Below are positions 14,524 to 19,542 of a stretch of DNA of 19,542 nucleotides, piece after piece (the first letter of the stretch is position 1; each line of letters opens with the position of its first letter). A program made the position numbers and the translations under genes. The notes beneath the pieces were generated by a model. It was given only the letters and a program-made list of their open reading frames with translations. It ran no database searches and was not told where the DNA came from. Source of the DNA: JACQAI01 sp035507915 (GTDB lineage: Bacteria > Pseudomonadota > Alphaproteobacteria > Elsterales > Elsteraceae); assembly GCA_035507915.1 (NCBI GenBank), contig DATJNS010000365.1, positions 1-19,542 on the forward strand, written 5' to 3'.

Positions 14524-14623
14524 GAAACCCGCGGCGATCCTGGCTAATGGCTTGGCGCATCGTGCCATGGGCGCGCGCGGCCCAACAAGCGCGACCGGTT
14601 ATGTTGCGTTGCACCAAAACACC

Positions 14624-14652
14624 TTGACAAGCAATCTCGGGGCGGCCAAATA
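14624..14652 (+). promoter_or_regulatory. Candidate promoter for the phasin gene
   Basis: A perfect -35 hexamer TTGACA (14624-14629) is followed at 16-17 bases by a weak AT-rich -10 (CCAAAT or CAAATA, about 14646-14652). The leader to the GTG at 14727 would be about 65 bases. The -35 lies in CTTGACAAG, almost palindromic, so the minus strand reads TTGTCA at the same place; divergent use toward the Anbu gene is possible but no good -10 was found there. Confidence 0.4.
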
Positions 14653-14726
14653 GACCCCTGCTGCAGCGCAGCATGTGACGGCGTCTGCCTGTTTCTCGCT
14701 CAACCCCTGCCCCGAGGAGGGATCAC

Positions 14727-15263
14727 GTGGCCACCAAGACCAAGGCGCCGTTCACCGACGGCGGCACGCGAAAGACCTTCGAGACCGCGGTGTCGGCCGG
14801 CAAGGACACCGCCGAGACCTTCATGAAAGCCGGCGTCGATGCCGCCCAGAAGGGCATCGAGCAAGCGGTCCAGATGGCCAAGGAGAACGTCGCAAAGGCC
14901 TCGACGGCGTTCTTCAAGGGCTACGACGAGTTCAGCGTGATGAGCAAAGGCAACGTCGAGGCGGTCGTGAAGGCCGGCTCGATCTATGCGCGCGGGCTCG
15001 AGGATCTGAGCAAGACCATGGTGGCGATGACGCAGGCGCAATTCGAGGCGTCGGTCGCTGCCGCCAAGGCGGTGCTCGGCTGCACCAGCCTGCGCCAGAT
15101 GGTCGATCTGCAGACCGATCTCGCGCGCACCAACTTCGACAAGTTCGTCGCCGACGGCACCAAGCTGTCGGAGATTTCCCTCAAGGTCGCGAACGAGGCC
15201 CTCGAGCCCATCCAGGCCCGGGTCACCGTCGCGGTCGAGAAGTTCATCAAGCCGGCCGCCTGA
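14727..15263 (+). CDS. Phasin family protein (polyhydroxyalkanoate granule-associated)
   Basis: 178 residues, small, helical and without Pro-rich or transmembrane sequence. Phasins coat polyhydroxyalkanoate granules and control their size and number. The phasin core is visible as long amphipathic helices: AKENVAKASTAFFKGYDEFS at about 51-70, then GNVEAVVKAGSIYARGLEDL and LQTDLARTNFDKFVADGTKL, ending with LEPIQARVTVAVEKFIKPAA as in many alphaproteobacterial phasins. The start is a GTG at 14727, set by an excellent Shine-Dalgarno GAGGAGGG six bases upstream. It is monocistronic, with a promoter-like TTGACA about 100 bases upstream and a strong terminator directly downstream, which suits an abundant protein. 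No PHA synthase or depolymerase gene is nearby. Granule role is inferred from the family. Confidence 0.9.
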   Translation: MATKTKAPFTDGGTRKTFETAVSAGKDTAETFMKAGVDAAQKGIEQAVQMAKENVAKASTAFFKGYDEFSVMSKGNVEAVVKAGSIYARGLEDLSKTMVAMTQAQFEASVAAAKAVLGCTSLRQMVDLQTDLARTNFDKFVADGTKLSEISLKVANEALEPIQARVTVAVEKFIKPAA

Positions 15264-15289
15264 CCGTCGGACCGCCAGCACGGTTCGCG

Positions 15290-15331
15290 ACGGCCCGGCC
15301 GGGAGCCTCCCGGCCGGGCCGTTCGTTTTTT
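15290..15331 (+). terminator. Rho-independent terminator of the phasin gene
   Basis: A perfect 15-bp GC-rich stem (15290-15304 with 15308-15322, core CGGCCCGGCCGGGA) around a GCC loop is followed after three bases by six T's (15326-15331). It begins 27 bases after the phasin stop codon. It is the only canonical terminator found in the window. Confidence 0.93.
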
Positions 15332-15406
15332 GGCGGCATTCGCTCGGTCGGCGGGCCGGCGACCGCGCGAATCCGCGGCTTTCGCGCCGCGTCGCAACAA
15401 GGGCCT

Positions 15407-15435
15407 TTTCCAGCGCGCGGGCGATCTCATATCAT
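15407..15435 (+). promoter_or_regulatory. Candidate sigma70 promoter for clpS-clpA
   Basis: TTTCCA (15407-15412, 4 of 6) and TATCAT (15430-15435, 5 of 6) are spaced by 17 bases. The predicted start near 15442 leaves a leader of about 34 bases before clpS. It lies between the phasin terminator and the clpS ATG, where a new promoter is required. Confidence 0.5.
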
Positions 15436-15475
15436 TGAGCGTGACCCAAACATCGGCTCCTGCTCCATCCTTGCC

Positions 15476-15802
15476 ATGAGCGACGACGACAAGAGGGGTG
15501 GCGACGGCTCGAACACCAGCGTCATCGTCAAGCCAAAGGCGAAGACGAAGAAGCCGTCGATGTACAAGGTGCTGATGCTCAATGACGACTACACGCCGAT
15601 GGAATTCGTGGTGCACGTGCTTGAGCGGTTCTTCCACAAGAACCGCGACGAGGCGACCCGCATCATGCTGCACGTCCATCAGCGCGGGGTCGGGATCTGC
15701 GGCGTTTACACCTACGAGGTCGCCGAGACGAAGGTGACGCAGACCATGGATTTCGCGCGGCGGCATCAGCACCCGCTGCAGTGCACACTCGAGAAGGATT
15801 AG
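15476..15802 (+). CDS. clpS: ClpS, ATP-dependent Clp protease adaptor (N-recognin)
   Basis: 108 residues. ClpS binds substrates with bulky hydrophobic N-terminal residues and hands them to ClpA for degradation by ClpP. The disordered N-terminal tail (1-28, Lys-rich) that engages the ClpA pore is followed by the core: VLMLNDDYTPMEFVVHVL with the N-degron pocket residues Asn36, Asp37, Asp38, Thr40 and Met42, then RIMLHVHQRGVGICGVYT (His68 aligns with E. coli His66) and YEVAETKV, which contacts ClpA. The start at 15476 (MSDDDK) fits family length; the frame is open far upstream but through terminator and promoter DNA. No clear Shine-Dalgarno is visible. clpA starts 5 bases after the stop, so the two are co-transcribed and probably coupled. 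Confidence 0.96.
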   Translation: MSDDDKRGGDGSNTSVIVKPKAKTKKPSMYKVLMLNDDYTPMEFVVHVLERFFHKNRDEATRIMLHVHQRGVGICGVYTYEVAETKVTQTMDFARRHQHPLQCTLEKD

Positions 15803-15807
15803 GCCGT

Positions 15808-18105
<2,298 letters not shown>

Positions 18106-18150
18106 GCGAGGCCGGCTCGCGCGCGCCAGGCGCGGCGTTGGAGGACTGGC

Positions 18151-18504
18151 TTACTGCACCTTCTTGGGGTGCGCGCAGGGATATTTCTCCGACAAGGCCT
18201 GCACCGCAAGGCTTTCGCCGGTGAAGTCGCGGATGTCCGGGTTCTCGTCCAGGAAGTGGATCACCACGTCGGCCACCTGCTGGATGGTGGCGTCCTTGGG
18301 GATGCAGGCGGAGCGTCCGTCGAGCGGGTTGTCCTCCATCACGTCGGCGATGCCGATGATGAAGCCGAAACAGAACACCTGCGAGGCGGTGCCGGTGGTG
18401 CGGCACTTCTGGTAGAGGTCGCGTCCGGTCTCGAAATACTCGGCATGCGCGGTCACCGGCACGAGCGCCAACCAGACCGCCATCAGGCCGACGATTCGTC
18501 GCAT
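18151..18504 (-). CDS. Small secreted four-cysteine protein, Rap1a/Tai-like
   Basis: 117 residues with a signal peptide (1-21, ending VTAHA before EYF), so the mature protein of about 96 residues is periplasmic. Four cysteines (34, 45, 67, 110) could form two disulfides. The pattern (LYQKCRT at 30-36, CFGFIIGIADVM at 45-56, CIPKDATIQQVADVVIHFL at 67-85, then a C-terminal ALSEKYPC) fits the Rap1a/Tai fold. Its founding members are periplasmic immunity proteins against type VI secretion peptidoglycan amidases, although many family members have no known toxin. GGGAGGGA lies about 5 bases before the ATG at 18504. It lies 77 bases after the glutamate synthase-like gene on the same strand and converges with clpA. 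No toxin or secretion gene is in view, so an immunity role is unproven. Confidence 0.8.
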   Translation of the reverse strand: MRRIVGLMAVWLALVPVTAHAEYFETGRDLYQKCRTTGTASQVFCFGFIIGIADVMEDNPLDGRSACIPKDATIQQVADVVIHFLDENPDIRDFTGESLAVQALSEKYPCAHPKKVQ

Positions 18505-18581
18505 TGCCGTCCCTCCCGAGCCCCGTGCCGCGCCCCTGTCATGTCATCGCCGGCGCGGCGGTGCAACCGGGAACCGGAAGC

Positions 18582-19542
18582 TCAGGCGCTGGGCGAAAAA
18601 CTCTCGGCGCGCGCCAGCGGCCAGGCGTCGGCAAAGCGCGGGTCGTCGGTGCCGCTCAACAGCTCGCCCGGCGCGAGGTGACGGTAGAGCGTGGCGTAGG
18701 TCTCGACGCGGTTTGCCGCGACCCGCCGCGAGAAGTGGCCGGGCCTGAGGTCGCTCGGATGGTCGAGCCCGGCGGCAGCCACCACCTCGCCCAACGCGAT
18801 CACGGTGGCGCGGTGGAAGTTGAACACGCGCTCGGCCTTGTCGGGCACCACGACCGCACGCTGGCGCGCCTTGTCCTGGGTCGCGACGCCGGTCGGGCAG
18901 CGGTCGGTATGACAGCTCTGCGACTGGATGCAGCCGATCGCGAACATGAAGCCGCGCGCGGAATTGCACCAGTCGGCGCCGAGCCCCATCATGCGCGCCA
19001 TGTCGAACGCGCTCGTGATCTTGCCGCCGGCGCCGATCTTGATGCGGTCGCGGATGTTGAGCCCGACCAGCGCATTGTGCACGAACATCACGCCGTCGCG
19101 CGCCGGCATGCCGATATGGTCGACGAACTCGAGCGGTGCCGCGCCGGTGCCGCCCTCGGAGCCGTCGACCACGATGTAGTCGGGATAGACGCCGGTCTGC
19201 ACCATCGCCTTGCAGATCGCGAGGAATTCCCAGCGATGGCCGATGCACAGCTTGAAGCCGACCGGCTTGCCGCGGCTCAGCTCGCGCAGCTTGACGATGA
19301 AGTCCATCATTTCGAGCGGCGTCGAGAAGGCCGAGTGGCTCGATGGCGAGATGCAGTCGACGCCGACCGGGACGCCGCGCGCCGCCGCGATCTCGGGCGA
19401 CACCTTGGGGCCCGGGAGTACGCCCCCGTGGCCCGGCTTCGCGCCCTGCGAGATCTTGATCTCGATCATCTTGACCTGGTCGGCCGCCGCTTCGTCGGCG
19501 AAGCGCTCGGGCGAGAATGTGCCGTCGGCGTTGCGACAGCCG
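18582..19542 (-). CDS. FMN-binding glutamate synthase-type protein (3' part, runs off window)
   Basis: The last 319 residues of a larger gene; the reading frame is open to the window edge, beginning with GCRNADGTFSPERFADEAAA upstream of the internal Met at 19469, so that Met is not the start. The part seen is the GltB-type alpha/beta barrel: KMIEIKISQGAKPGHGGVLP, then DGSEGGTGAAPLEFVDHIG (FMN and 2-oxoglutarate site) and a cysteine set C-x5-C-x4-C in CIQSQSCHTDRCPTG, which binds the 3Fe-4S cluster in glutamate synthases. After the barrel the protein stops without the large beta-helix domain of full GltB, so it is probably a stand-alone FMN glutamate synthase-family protein of roughly 500 residues rather than the assimilatory enzyme. 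Its exact substrate is unclear. It may be co-transcribed with the small secreted protein gene downstream. Confidence 0.9.
   Translation of the reverse strand, partial: GCRNADGTFSPERFADEAAADQVKMIEIKISQGAKPGHGGVLPGPKVSPEIAAARGVPVGVDCISPSSHSAFSTPLEMMDFIVKLRELSRGKPVGFKLCIGHRWEFLAICKAMVQTGVYPDYIVVDGSEGGTGAAPLEFVDHIGMPARDGVMFVHNALVGLNIRDRIKIGAGGKITSAFDMARMMGLGADWCNSARGFMFAIGCIQSQSCHTDRCPTGVATQDKARQRAVVVPDKAERVFNFHRATVIALGEVVAAAGLDHPSDLRPGHFSRRVAANRVETYATLYRHLAPGELLSGTDDPRFADAWPLARAESFSPSA

Noticed and set aside
14524..14568. Upstream start for the Anbu peptidase, adding 15 residues
   Set aside because: No ribosome site, and the extension would bury the catalytic threonine, which family members expose right after Met1.
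18106..18150. CGCGC/GCGCG pairing after clpA as a terminator
   Set aside because: Only about five pairs, no T run, and similar chance pairings are common at this GC content.

Overview
This is about 19.5 kb of GC-rich DNA (roughly 70% GC by eye), most likely chromosomal and from an alphaproteobacterium. The evidence is the combination of MipZ (the ParA-like division regulator typical of alphaproteobacteria), an ImuB/DnaE2 translesion cassette, a short-chain phasin, ClpS next to ClpA, and a D,D-carboxypeptidase fused to a SPOR domain. The order cannot be fixed from sequence reading alone. I saw no rRNA, tRNA, CRISPR array, intact insertion sequence or prophage gene.

Layout. 1-3513 (+): the last 20 codons of imuB, a 192-base gap carrying two inverted copies of a GC-skewed palindromic repeat, then dnaE2. 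3623-6024 (-): a FAD-dependent oxidoreductase resembling L-2-hydroxyglutarate dehydrogenase, followed by a Fe3+-binding-protein-like periplasmic protein that has lost the expected iron-ligand tyrosine pair. 6150-8451 (+): mipZ, a VWA/MIDAS-domain protein and a membrane J-domain protein resembling mitochondrial Pam18/Tim14. 8495-12176 (+): a possible leader ORF, then galU, ugd and a phosphomannomutase/phosphoglucomutase, tightly packed. 12211-14523 (-): a secreted D-Ala-D-Ala carboxypeptidase with a C-terminal SPOR domain, and an Anbu-type (ancestral proteasome beta) peptidase. 14727-15263 (+): a phasin closed by a textbook rho-independent terminator. 15476-18105 (+): clpS-clpA. 18151-19542 (-): a small secreted Rap1a/Tai-like protein and the 3' part of an FMN/3Fe-4S glutamate synthase-type gene that runs off the window.

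How they fit together. imuB-dnaE2 is SOS translesion synthesis. galU, ugd and the mutase supply hexose-1-phosphates, UDP-glucose and UDP-glucuronate for envelope and exopolysaccharide. ClpS selects N-degron substrates for ClpAP. The phasin points to polyhydroxyalkanoate storage. The least explained parts are the mipZ/VWA/J-protein set, the Anbu gene without its usual operon partners, the apparently ligand-less Fe3+-binding-protein homologue and the small ORF ahead of galU. No large uncharacterised system is obvious; most of the window is housekeeping.

No gene-free stretch exceeds 300 bases. The longest gaps (64-255, 13549-13770, 14524-14726, 15264-15475) hold the repeats, promoters, hairpins and terminator listed here.
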